Assembly: GCF_000275845.1 (NCBI RefSeq)
Contig: NW_006766924.1
Coordinates: 40,484-87,881 of the forward strand
Direction of reading: 5' to 3'
Source of the DNA: Dichomitus squalens LYAD-421 SS1
Taxonomy: Eukaryota; Basidiomycota; Agaricomycetes; Polyporales; Polyporaceae
DNA length: 47,398 bases
Positions within the stretch are counted from its first letter, which is position 1. Each line of letters begins with the position of its first letter. This document shows positions 22,880 through 34,356 of this stretch, in pieces. The translations under genes were made by a program, and so were the position numbers. Below the pieces are notes generated by a model. It made no database searches, was not told the DNA's origin, and saw only the letters and a program-made list of their open reading frames with translations.

Positions 22880-24920
22880 ATGGATTTCGTCGCTCGAGCT
22901 GACGTGGACGACTCGAGTTCGGATACAGTTTTACTCATCATATTCACCGGGACCTGGTTGTCGCTTTTGTAGGTCACCTACGCCCTCGTGCTGAGCGTAC
23001 TGAGGAACTCAGGTGCTGTTCAGACTCACCGGTCAATCGGCTCAAGAAGCGTACACTTATTTCTGCCGCTATCCAAAGGATGGATACGACATGAAGTGTC
23101 TCGTACGTGACAGCACCCCCGGCTTTCATGATATCTTAGGTTGCTGGTTGCTTACCTCGATCTGGCATAGATTGCTGCCTTGTGGTGGGCATATTCTCTA
23201 GGTATCTATAAGACCATGCGTCAGTCTCACGCTCAGATACACACAGCTTTTTCACTGCGCTACACGGGGGGTTCGTGATACGCGTCAAGTATGTTCGCCG
23301 TCTCTGATGGAGTTCTCGCAAGTTGATAACAGTCTGGGGGGCAGCTATGCATGCATGTACCATTTGAGACTCAGCCCTCACGTGGGGTCGGCGATATCGG
23401 AGCTTTGGTGAGTTTAGAACATTCACCACACTTGTGCCGCGCTCACGCATATGCAGGGAGTTTTGGGTGTGTGTCCGCCTTAAATATTTGAGCCGGGAAC
23501 TGACTTTCCCTGGCTGCAGCTTATTGGATTAACAGCAGTGCGCACCCATATCCGTCTTGAATTCGTCAATCACCGCTGACGGTGGTTCTCAGTGTATAAC
23601 CCTCTTAGTATCGCATTTGTGAGTCCGTTGGCATCCGCTCTTTCCAGGCCGCATACGATTTGGCCGTAGGTTCTTCGCTAGGCGAGTCTACAAACGTAAG
23701 CTGCTCTGCTCGGTTACACTGGTACGGGCAACGTTACCTAGACTGCTGTACAGTTGAATATCGCCCCCTGCTATTTGTCATTATCGTGGTAAGCAATCTT
23801 CGTCTGTTCTAGGAGTGCACGAGACTGAGCGGCTTAAGGGTGCCATGCTTCTCGGAGGATTGGGTAAGTAATGTGGCCTCATGAAATCCTTTTTCTCTGA
23901 TCGCACCCCCGTACGCGCAGTCTTCACAATCTGTAAGCCAAGTGTACGGAGATTTGGTGGCCCTTTACTAATATTGTCCTCTAGTATCAACTCTCTACGC
24001 GTACGTCGACCCGAGGCTCTTGCCATCGCTTGTCATTTACGTGCCGCATTGACACTCTCTAAGGGCAACTCAAGGAACTTCGTGGAATATGCGTACAGAG
24101 GTCCGTATTCGCCTGCCATGGCCGTACACAACCTCAGATGTCTCTCGCTGTCTTAGATAAACCTGCTTGTGGTCTTGGGAATATCGTTTATGCTCGACAT
24201 TTTCATAACAATACGACTTGTGGTTTATTTGCGGAGTAGTCGCACCGGGTTCAAGAAGTTAGTAATCTGGACTATTATGCCGCACTTAGGATCATGCAAC
24301 TAATTCATACCACTGCAGCACCGACAACATCATAAACAAGCTCGTCTCATTCTCCGTCAACACAGGTGTGCCATCGGGAACACCTTTGCACAACATCACC
24401 ACCACGCATGGCTTACCCTTAGCCTTTCTCGTACAGGGCTTCTCACTGGGTAAGTGTCTTCGCTCGGAATACAAGCAGAATCTTGATACAGTATATCTAG
24501 GATTCTCACCCTTATTCCAATCATCCTTGTGGGTAGACCCATCGACCTGTTGTGATTGCCTTGCTTATGCTCAGCGTCCAACTTGCACTCAAAGATGGCC
24601 GCCGCCGTTGGGAACGATTGGGCCTGGTATCCCGTATTGACTACACTAGCGCCTGGTATGTTCGTTCCGAGTGTTTTGCCGGGGCATCCCCTGATCACTC
24701 AACCAGTTCACACAAGTGTTGTGCTAGCTGCGTGCGTCAGCTATCCATCAGTCATCTGTTCAGTCTGTTTACGTGTATAGAATGCAGGGTCAATTCGCGT
24801 CGGTCGCTCGTGGATCGAGGTTCCGAAGGTATCGAGCTGCGAAGCTTCGACCTCGATGTTTCACCAAGGCCCCAGCTGAATTCCACTATACAATGGATGG
24901 AAGTGGTAAGATTAATTTGA
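22880..24920 (+). CDS. DUF6534-like seven-helix membrane protein, copy A (possible pseudogene)
   Basis: Exon 1 (22880-22968, MDFVARADVD...) joins exon 2 (23024-23102) in frame to give YTYFCRYPKDGYDMK, the start of the DUF6534 pattern. Later exons carry FFARRVYK (near 23670-23695), EYRPLLFVIIV (near 23760), STDNIINKLVSFSVNTG (near 24320-24364), LLTG, ILTLIPIILV, WAWYPVLTTLAP (24575-24658), VHTSVVLAA (24707-24731) and VNSRRSLVDRGSEGIEL (24788-24920). The last five join in phase. This order matches the membrane helices and C-terminal NSR motif of DUF6534 proteins, orphan plasma-membrane-like proteins abundant in Agaricomycetes. The exons between 23171 and 23640 could not be resolved and one reading has a stop (near 23276), so the gene may be damaged. 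The C-terminus is shorter than in copy B. Confidence 0.6.
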
Positions 24921-25640
24921 GAACTTTGATTCAGCGATGTTTTACAGCCACTTTATGATACGTTCACTTCAATCAATGTACCAGAGGGCAGTGGAGCACA
25001 GTTGCGACTGTCACTTGAGCCCGAACATCCCCCATGTCAGGTGCGGAGCCTCTGCCATTTATAGCACTGCTCGGTCTGTAGTCATGCTGAGCATCATTGA
25101 CAGCAAACACACAAGGGCGAATGAGCCTTTTCATCTTGTTCTCTGCTGAACCTCTGCGGTGCTCTTGGTAGATAGATAGAGTCTAGGCGCCGTGTAGAAG
25201 ATGCCAGTGCAACATGTTTGTAATCCAACATCGCCGAGGTTTGGATATCCTGGTATAAGTAATGACAGAGGCTACATACTATGACGTTAGATCATAGGAA
25301 AAATGCAAGATAGATGGAGTCAGATAGCAGCTGCGGATTCCGACGCGCATCGACGCAGCAGGTCACCAACTTAGCTTGAGCGCTTGATCAGCGGCAATGG
25401 GAGGTGGAAGCGCCTATCTCAATTCGATTCCGAGCCACTGGCAGTGGCGGGAAGACATGGTTACGGTCCCACAGGAGGGCTTGCCGCTTGTGTCATCATA
25501 TCACCTCAAGCTGCCCTGTCAATCTGCCAGATGTACAGCCTTCCTCACGCATCCACCCGGAGGGGTCTGTGTGCTCTGTCTACCTAGTAGTACCTCCCTA
25601 CTACCACGTTGAAGACCTCCCTCCGCAACGGACAGGATCA
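24921..25640. other. Intergenic between the two DUF6534-like copies
   Basis: 720 bases holding the 3' end of copy A and the upstream region of copy B. No gene or strong motif recognised. Confidence 0.45.
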
Positions 25641-27696
25641 ATGGATCCCTTACACCGAAGAAGCATAGAGGAACCGTCTAACCACCTGGTGCTATCTCTG
25701 ATAGCCATTGGAGCTTGGTGCGTACTGCTGTGAGTCTTCCCGACCTCTACACTCAGTGCCATGGTCGGCTGAAAACACGGCCAGATTGGACGGTCATGGC
25801 GCTCAAGGGGCGTACATCTACTTCCGTCGCTATCCGAAGGATGGCTATGTCATGAAGATGCTGGTAAACGCTGACACCTCACGATATTCAGACGACCCGT
25901 TGACTTGCATATACTGGATATCTAGATTGGTGCCTTATGGTGCGCTGTTGTTCTCGATCTTCCCTTGCACTTCTTACTACGATTGTGGACTCAGTATCGT
26001 CAATGGGCTACACACATTTGCGGTTTTATACATCAAGTGCGAATGCTTCTGCGCTGAGATCATACTGTCGCTGACGTGCATGCCGCGACAAGCTACGCTA
26101 CCCTTGTGCAGAATAGGTCTAGCGCTGATGTGGGGGCCGAGCTTCTGCAATCCTGGTGAGCTCGAATGTTCCGGTCTTGTGGTTCTGCTTTACAGGCGTT
26201 TGATTGGACATGTAGGGAATGTTGAGTGGGTGTCTCAGACAAAACCAGTGTTGGAAGTGAAATGTATTCACGCACCTCTTACAGATGGTCGCAGACACTG
26301 CCGTGAGCGCAAGCCACATACCTGTTTGCTAGTAATGACGACGGTAAACTTTCCTAGTGCCTTACTTTATTGGTCTCCCACTTGTAAGTGTCAGCATATC
26401 TACTTGTGCGGGTACATGCCCAATTGTGTACTAGGTTCTTTGCTAGGCGCGTGTACAAGTGTAAGCTATCTCTTTGGATATGATCATAGCTAGCCATGAC
26501 CTTGAGATGTTGTGCAGTAGGATATCGTCCATGGCATTTCGTCCTCTTCGTGGTAAGTCCATGTCAAATTGAAGTCAGCAGCGTGACTTACATTGAGTAG
26601 GGAACCATGCTCGCCTTGGGGTTAGGTGAACATGTTTGTCTTTAGAATTTCTCAGTGGGTGCTCACGAGTCCTTGCTCTCCCAGCCTTCACAGTTGGTAT
26701 GTAGACTAATCTTTCTTAATGTCATCTCTGTTCCTAGAGGTTCTGACAAGCTATAGTTTGCACTGCCTTTGCGTAAAGTACTTGTCGAGTATCCATTTCC
26801 ATGAGTGTTGATGCGGGGTCAGGTTTATCTGGGGAACGGAGGCAAATAGAACAAGCGTAGTCAGAGCTCCCAATCATACCCCCAGTGACCATGCTGATGG
26901 ATTTCTCAGAACAGCCTGATATCGTTTTTGGGCCTGTCGTTCCTGCTCAACATCGTTCTCACATGGCGACTGGTGTGGTATTTGCGAATCAACCACACTG
27001 GAGTCAAGAGGTGGGTGTAACGGACCAGACTCAGTTCGCATTAGTGTTGACAACGGCCCATGCATCGGTCTCAGTACGGACAACCTGATCAACAGGATCG
27101 TCTCATTCTCGGTGAACACCGGTATGTCATCTCTGTTTAGCTATGAATGTCTGTTATTGTCCGATTACATTGTTTCGACGTTCTTCTGTAGGTATCCTGA
27201 CCGGGTAAGCGTATCCCATCTGGGAGATAACGCCATTCTGATCCTGAGAGTAGGATCCTGACACTTGCTCCGATGATACTAGTAGGTCGATCTCACCTCG
27301 TTCGTACTACATAAATACAGGAAACATTTTAGCTCGCATTACCGATGCGAAATGGGTTGGCGTGGTACCCAGTAATGACTCTTCTAGCCCCTGGTAGGTC
27401 CGGTTTTGCCTGCCCGTGAAGCTCGCCGCTGAGTCCTAGCTAGTGCACACCAGCATCGTCTTGGTCGCGTACGTTCAGCGCAAACAGTGTGTACCTCAGC
27501 ACTCATTGATCTCCGCTGCAGGGTGAATTCCCGTCGGTCGCTTGTGGACCGTGGCTCCGAGGGCATCGAGCTGCGAAGCTTCGACCTCGACGTCGCCCCT
27601 CGCAGGCCGGAGCTCAATTCGACGATCGAGTTTGCGGAGATGGTGCGCCGCGCTCCTACCGATAGAAGCCAGTCCACACTGACGGGTGTGTCATAG
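25641..27696 (+). CDS. DUF6534-like seven-helix membrane protein, copy B
   Basis: Paralogue of copy A with the same exon design. Exon 1 (25641-25729) and exon 2 (25785-25863) have the same lengths, 89 and 79 nt, and the same phase as in A, giving YIYFRRYPKDGYVMK. Matching later exons encode FFARRVYK (about 26430-26455), GYRPWHFVLFV (26520-26553), STDNLINRIVSFSVNTG (about 27073-27121), ILTG, ILTLAPMIL, WYPVMTLLAP (about 27355-27393), VHTSIVLVA and VNSRRSLVDRGSEGIEL (about 27522-27696). The tail has about a dozen more residues than A (to TLTGVS). The family has no known biochemical role; a receptor or sensor has been guessed from the topology only. Exons between 25926 and 26420 were not resolved, so intactness is likely but unproven. 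Confidence 0.65.
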
Positions 27697-27865
27697 GGTG
27701 GAGGGACGTCGACCACTATAGAGTTCAGGGATGCACCTGTGATACGTGTAGACCTCGAGGAACAACCTCCGCACGAGGTATGGTGTCAAGAATTTTGTAT
27801 TGGGTCGTGCTGAACAGCGGAGACAGGGCTCGCCAAAGGACAGGAGGGGTGATTAATGACGGAGA

Positions 27866-28150
27866 GCCGCTGATAGGACAAGCCCGCTAGCGGAGCCCCG
27901 GCGTCCTGATATCAACGGAGTCGGAGACGAGTTGGGAAGGCCAGATGTAATTCCTCGTGGTTGCTGTTTCATAATCTGCCTTGGTAGCAAAGGTCAACTT
28001 GAAATCCAGGTTCCATTGCGCGACATGTCGGCGGCGACCCGGAAAAGACATACGGGAGCGATGCCGTTCTTACGGGGGGAGGCGGAAGGGTCAAATCACT
28101 GGCCAGCCAATGGTCACGGCCCAAGCTCACCCTGGCGCCCCTTACGAGCA
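27866..28150. repeat. Direct repeat, unit 1
   Basis: This unit aligns with 28387-28656 in the same orientation. Shared landmarks in the same order are gataggac, gctag, ggcgtcct, ggagtcgga, cataatc, ttcca.tgcgc, acatacgggagcgat-like, cggcccaagctcacc and gcgccccttacg. The copies are clearly diverged by substitutions and small gaps. Unit 1 lies about 170 bp past the DUF6534 copy B stop. No coding pattern is conserved between the units apart from a short minus-strand frame that drifts. Confidence 0.75.
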
Positions 28151-28386
28151 GCAAGGACAGAAGCAGGTGATTTATACGGCAGGCATTCCAAGTTTGACTA
28201 CCCGAGAGAAATACATGAAACGGAGAGGCACGGGGTGAGCCATTTCGTTAGAACGTGGCTGTTCTGAATAACAGCCTTTGAAAATCCGGGTAAATCTGGG
28301 GGCGGTGGCCTCCTGCCTCCTGCCTCCTTTCGTCGACTCGTCTAGAGTCGGATACGTTGGAATTTCCGCCGTTTCGCGAGGGTGAG

Positions 28387-28656
28387 TTGCCGATAGGACG
28401 AGCCTGCTAGGGAAACCTCGGCGTCCTAATATTCACCGGAGTCGGATACGAATCCGGAAGGCCATCCCTCGTAGTTGCTGTCTCATAATCCGTCTTGGCA
28501 CGAAAGGTCAGATCATGTTCCACTGCGCAACATTTCTGCAGCGACCTAGACAAGGCATACGGGAGCGATTCTGAGGGGGGGAGGAGGTGGAAGCGTCGGA
28601 CCACCGCTGGGCAGTGGTTACGGCCCAAGCTCACCTTAGCGCCCCTTACGCGAGCT
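28387..28656. repeat. Direct repeat, unit 2
   Basis: Second unit of the pair starting at 27866, ending at the shared gcgccccttacg. A small tandem heptamer (CCTCCTG, three copies, about 28309-28329) lies between the units. The pair could be two insertions of one non-autonomous element, or the ends (long terminal repeats) of a small element whose internal part is only about 240 bp. Confidence 0.75.
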
Positions 28657-29972
28657 ACCACGTATGCGCCGGATCCGATGGTCGGCTACAGGGAAACTAG
28701 GACAGAGATGAGCGGTGCAACGGAGTGAGTAGGGCAAGCGCGCCTGGGCGCAGCGATCTAGAGGAAGGCAGTCCCAGCAGGGACCTCCTCCAAAACGGTG
28801 TGTACAGAGCGCCCTTGTCTTGCCTCTTTCGGGCGCAGCGTTCCAGACCTACGGCAAGCATCAGTCATACGGACGGGGGCAGCGGGGCAGTGTTCCAGAC
28901 TTGGCGTAGACGACTCACGTCCTAAGCGGCGAGGATGCTGCGGCAGACTCGACCCTAAGGGAGCCGACGGGAACGCTCCATCCATTAGGTCAACTTGAGC
29001 GGGAAGAAACTGAGACATTGCTTAGCGGATGGCATCGCATCGATCATGAAGTTCCCCAAACGGTGTACTCAGGACCTTCTACCTCTAGACTCCGAAACAG
29101 GTACGCCCGACATGAGGATTAGCTGGACGGATATGGAGCGGTGGTCGGGTGGAGCTGATGGTGGCATTCGTAGAAAATTTTCAGGTGTATCTTTCTCGTT
29201 GAGTGAGAGACGACGTGCCGCCTGTCTACGCGCCGGGGGGTGAAGGCCGCGTTCAGGCTGCCACTGGCCAGTGTCGCAGCCTCCGCACCGGTATCGTCCT
29301 GATTGCTCGCTGGACATTGTAGCTAGCTGGTTTCTGTATCCATATATCGAGTGTGAGTGACTGAAACGATCTCGAGCGCAGGGTGGGGCCTAGCGTGCGG
29401 AGTACGGCAGATCAGAGTCAACCGTGAGTTTGGTAGCGCACTTGCCTATTTGGAACGACGCACAAAGCATGGGCCCGGGCGGTGTTGTGCCGACACGCGG
29501 CGCAGCTAATAATGTGGGCTCGGATGGCGGCGAGCGTATGTAGGGCACATCCTTTGCAAGCTGTTGCTCTGGCGTGTCCAGCAGACTTGAGCGTCGTGCT
29601 AGGGAATGAGGATGTTGCAGCGTATGGCAGCGACGAGGAGGCGCATGGGCGGCAGGGCGATGCCGAGGCGGAGAGCAGGACCCCGGATTGCCAGCGGGCG
29701 CTTGGGGTGGAGGTACAAACAGAGGCCAAATACAGGGAGGGGAGTACGCCCACACTTCCACATACGACAAAATAAGATAAGTTCAACTCGCTGTCCGAGG
29801 ATGAGGACGCGCATAAAACCGCGCTCTCGTCTCCCATCCACACCCCCGTCGTAGCCGTCTCCGCCCTCCTCTCATCCTTCTCCGCCCTCCAGGCCCCGCC
29901 CGACACGCCTCCCATCAGCTCAAACGACTCTACTACCGCCACCTGTCCTGGTTCTCGAGCTGCCCTATCATC
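28657..29972. promoter_or_regulatory. Intergenic and HMG-box gene promoter
   Basis: About 1.3 kb. The left part shows only short unconvincing frames. A CATAAAA TATA-like box at 29812-29818 lies about 155 bp upstream of the HMG gene ATG at 29973, followed by a pyrimidine-rich stretch (29820-29960) as often seen near fungal transcription starts. Confidence 0.4.
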
Positions 29973-31878
29973 ATGCCCCGAGCACCAACTCATCGTGAAA
30001 CCGAACGCGACAGTCAACAGGAGAAGATCCCCCGTCCCCCAAACGCGTGGATCCTTTACCGTACGGACCTCCTCAACCAATGGAAGGCGAACCGATCGCC
30101 CCACGAGCCGCCCTCCAGGCAGTCCGACATCTCTCGCCTGGTTTCCGCGAGGTGGAAGGCGGAGGACAGCGCCATCAAGCTCGAGTACGAGAAGCGCGCC
30201 GCCATTGCAAAAGCGGAGCACAAGAAACGTTATCCAGACTACAAGTACACCCCAGTTCCGAAGGAGGTGAAGGAGAAGTTGCGCGCAGAAGAGCGAGAAA
30301 GGAAGAAGAGGGCGCGCGAGGAAGCCAAGGCTGCGAAAGCCGCTCGACGAGCTTCGGGACCGGGTCATTACCGTAAGCCCTCCTATCCGTCTCCACCGTC
30401 CGGTTCGAACGTCAGGCTCGACAACATGGCGCCTCCGCCTCTGCCTCGGCGTATCCGGACCAAGAGGGGGACGCTCCCCGCCCGTCGCTTCGTAGTTGAC
30501 CCAACCCAGCGGGGCTGCGGCCCGTCGCCCCCGATCGACTACAACCCAGAGTCGCCCTCGAGTTCGAGCACTTTGAGCAGCACCACAGAGGACATGTCCA
30601 GCTCGCCCTCCCCTTCACTTCCTTCGTCTTCACAACTCGCCCCAACCTCTAGCGACGCATCGAACGCGTGGCAGCCGAACGTCCCGTCCCCCTTCTCATC
30701 TTCCCCCAACCAACAACCTCCTCCTGCATATCCATCCAGCTACGTGCATTCCCCAATGCCTTCTAGGCACACGTCGTTCAACCTACTCTCTTCTTCGTCG
30801 TCGACCCCCAGCGAGTCTCCCCCTTCTTACTCCGAGGGAGAAGCTTGGCATGCCGGCCCCCCGGACTCGGCGTACCAGTCGTACGCGCCCCTTCCCGACT
30901 TCCAGAGTGAATGGAACACGCCGCTTCAAACTCCCTCACTGCTCCAGGTTAGTCCGCACGCGATATTGATTGTGCACATTGAATCTAACGTGTTCTCCTC
31001 AGCCGGACGTGACCTTCCCCCTCCCGCCCTTCGATCCCCTTTCTGCGCTTTCCGGGAACGACCAATTCAGTGTCGACGCAGCGACTGCCAACGCCGTCTT
31101 CGATCTCTCAGCCCCTCACACAGGCTCTGCGAACTCTCCGCCCGGAGAATTCGAGCTGGATGCCGATACATTTACGCAGCAACTCGCGTTTTTGGACGGG
31201 CAAGCGGCGCTACGCCCTTCCGGAGATCAGCTTATGGTCCTGTTGGACATGCCCGAGTTCCACAACACGGTGGAGGATCGCGCGGACGAGGCCGGCCTCC
31301 CCGAGCCAGGCGTATCCGACCCTTCTACTCTCGAGAGTTTCGCCGCGTTCGTCAATGCGCACCCGCAGGACGCGTTGACGCTTGCCGATCCGAACTTCTA
31401 CAACAACCTCGGGATGCAGATCCTCCAGCAGTTCCCCTCGCTCGTTCACCAATTCCCTGGCCTCGCGAACTCGTTCATGCCCCAGGGTGCGGCGTCTCCG
31501 CCGCAGTACGTGGCTGATCCCAACGTGCCCGTCCCTACCGATTTCGCGGCTGTTCAACCGCAGCAGGTCCAGGGGCAGGCCTTCGACTCGACAATGTACG
31601 AGATGTTCATGCAACAGCCGGAGCTCGCTATGCCTACGCCCGTCCATCCCATCAACGTCTCCAACGTCTCGGTACCCCCGACCCCAGTCCAATCGGAGCC
31701 GAGCCACTCGCTAGCTGGCACGCCTTACCTTGATTCCACTCCTGTTGAGAGCGCCCCCGCGCCTGCACCTGCGCGCGCTCGGTACGTGCCCCCAGTCGGT
31801 GCTGCCTTCGTCGGGAGGAGGCGCGTCGGGGGGAGACACCCTATGGCTCGGAAGGCGGACCACAGTGACTCTGACTAG
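29973..31878 (+). CDS. HMG-box transcription factor (MATA_HMG/Ste11-like)
   Basis: Sequence-specific DNA-binding protein, expected in the nucleus. Two exons, 29973-30947 and 31003-31878, join in frame to 616 aa. One HMG box near the N-terminus (about residues 17-95) starts with the IPRPPNAWILYR motif typical of MATA_HMG/SOX-type boxes, has the DISRLVSARWKAED core and ends with HKKRYPDYKY. A very basic Lys/Arg/Ala helix follows (about 95-130) and may be a nuclear localisation signal. The rest is Ser/Pro-rich, with acidic and Gln-containing segments toward the C-terminus that could activate transcription. In basidiomycetes such factors (for example Prf1-like) act in mating, fruiting or stress responses; the role here is not evident. 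No other mating-type genes are nearby, so it is not itself evidence of a mating locus. Confidence 0.92.
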
Positions 31879-34356
31879 GCCCATGTCGTTGCTCGTCGAG
31901 CGCGGCGCCGGTCGTCGCGTCGCATACGCGTCTCTAATGAAATGTGAGCAGAGCTCTTCGTATGCCTCATTGTTTGACTTGAGCTGACGGATATTCGTGT
32001 ACCAGAATGTTCCTTCCATCTGTATACGTTTCCTATTCGTCCTCGCTCTCCTGGTCCAATCTCTATCTGTACACCATCGCTCTCGAGGTCCGGTTGCTCA
32101 CCTGCTTTCTTCTCTCTTCAGTCCTCTATCACTTCCCTCGTACCCTTTCTCTCTCCGTCGCCTTCTTGCCGCTCTTCATTCCTCTGTACATGTTCTGCTC
32201 TCGTCGTTGCTGGGCTTTCTTCGCATCCGGATCTCCGCCTCGCTATCTATGATCAGGCTCGTCACATCTATCGCACCACGCATATCGCAACATCCGTCAC
32301 GACATCGTCATGCCCCCGTACACGACCCTGACACCCTGCATTTACATTATTGGCTCAGCGCTATCTGATTGTCATCGACTACCTCTGTTTCGTTCTCGCA
32401 TCTACTACTTCTGTTCGTTCTCGCGTCGTATATATTGCTATCTCTCGCTCCTCTGTTTCTCTTGCTGATCATCACTTATCTACCTACCTACCTACCTCCC
32501 TCCCCCACCCACCACCCCTTTCCCGGATTTCGTGTCTTCCCGTCCTCCTCCCGCGTCTCGATTCTCGCGTTCCATCTGCTAATCTCGTTGCCCCTACAAC
32601 CTATGCCTCCCTTTTCTTCGCCCCCTGCCCATTCCCCCCGCTTGTGAACCTTGCTACCTGGTAGCATCGTCCTGTCCATCGAATTCTTTGCGTGTATCGC
32701 ACAAGTAGCATATAGTGTACTCTAGTAGGACGTAGCTACGCCCGTCGGCGACAACAATACACAAGAGGGTGGCAGCTGATGTGGCTGCCACAGACATTGA
32801 CCTCACCCCCAATCCGTGCGCCGGCTTCAAGCCTGTCCTGACCATCGACGGCGGCGAGGTATCTCTTCGTGGTGGCCCCACATACGGATGCGGCACTCCC
32901 CGTACGCCACAAAGCAAGCCGATGGGTTTCCGGGGTCCCCGCTCACGACGCGATCAGCGATCGCGAACGCACTGCACGCAGGTTCTGAGGCGCGTCTCAC
33001 GTGCCCCACGTGGACCGTGTCAACTCCGCCCAGCCCATTGTGCCCCCAATGCGGACGGGCGCCTGTCTATTGTGCCCCATCCCGGGCACAAGGCGTGTGT
33101 GCGCCGGCCCCGGGCGACTGGGAGCATCGCAGGGGAGATGGTGACTCGTACGTACGCGCGATGGATACGAGGGGTCTCGTGGCCGGTTCTCTTTTGTCCG
33201 CGAGAGGCCGAGACGCGACGTGAGGCTTCCTTGGCGCGTAGGTGCTCAGGGCCGTCAGTGGGCTGGGTGTATATCGCGCTGAGAAGCGGCGATGGGGAGG
33301 GTACGGGGGTAGAGGTGCTTAATGGGTGCGTCCTCATTGGCGTGGTTTGGGATGGCGCGCAAGTCGCGAGATCGGAGAGGAAGGCGTGGCTTTTTGAGGA
33401 GCAGGGCGCACACGGACGATCGAGGGCTCGCGCCCTCCCCCCCAGTGCAGCAATTGCTCGCATCGGGCGGGGCGGAGTTTGTCGTACTCGGGTTGCGCGT
33501 GCGCGAGCTGTGCTGTGTATCTAGCGAGCGCCCCCTTCCATTTTGCAGCTCTATTTTGGTCGGGGATGCCCGATTGTGGAGGACACCCGATGGCGTAGGC
33601 GGAAAACAGAACCGGGCTGACCACAGAACGATTTCGAGGTTTGTTGGGCGAGGAAGGCGGTACTCGACCGCTCGCCGCCCTCGGCGGACTGAGCCATCTA
33701 CAAGCAGGACTGCCGAGACAAAGGACACTAGCTGCGGAAGGAAGAACACTGCGGGGCGATGCAGAGCACCGTGTCTCCAAGTCTGGCACAAGATGGACAC
33801 GGATTAGAAGGCGAGTCCTGGCCCTAGAACGATGGCCTGATAGACGAGGTGACAAATCGATTTTGCACTAACATTTTTACCCGACACGATAACCGCGAAC
33901 AGTCAAGAGGTAGAACCCGCGTACCTCGCCTCGACGGAAATTGCCTCTCGCTTCTCGCAGTAGTGGAGCGAACGGCGTCTTGAATGGAGACCGCGATCCT
34001 ACCCCTGATTTGGATTGCAACGATCGACGCGCACACATGGACGGATCCGGGGGTGTACCCGGGAGGCGCAGCCAGATGACTCCTTCCTCACCGTTTGCGG
34101 CAAGGTGGACACCCCCTCGGAAAGTGCCCCAGATGCCCATGCCATTGCCAGCCCAGCGAAGCTTTCCGAAAGCCACGTAGTGCAGGTGGACGAACATCAT
34201 GAATAGATATGCTACAGCACACGGCCACCCGTGGCCAACTCCACGACCAATCGTACGCAGTAAATATACAGTATATACAACCTACATAGGTAAGCTCCCC
34301 ACAGTCAGATGAAGAGGCAGAGCCGCAACCACGTCATCGTCCCCACCGCAGAGCGC
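31879..34356. other. Intergenic, long pyrimidine-rich 3' flank then unassigned DNA
   Basis: From about 31990 to 32660 the plus strand is strongly C/T-rich, including a short CTAC repeat near 32480-32496; this is probably the HMG gene 3'UTR and beyond. From 32760 to 33800 the DNA is GC-rich with a 251-codon frame that lacks an ATG and recognisable motifs. 34200-34350 is probably the 3'UTR of the minus-strand gene ending at 34357. Confidence 0.4.

Noticed and set aside
27697..29900. CRISPR-like or long tandem array
   Set aside because: The repeats here are two diverged units only, and the genome is eukaryotic.
29418..30368. 316-codon minus-strand frame
   Set aside because: It lies antisense to the HMG-box exon and its promoter, has no motifs and no supported start; it is a by-product of GC-rich coding sequence on the other strand.
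32769..33524. 251-codon plus-strand frame
   Set aside because: It begins with GTG, is Arg-rich and low in recognisable structure, has no splice-linked exons and no motif; probably a chance frame in GC-rich DNA.
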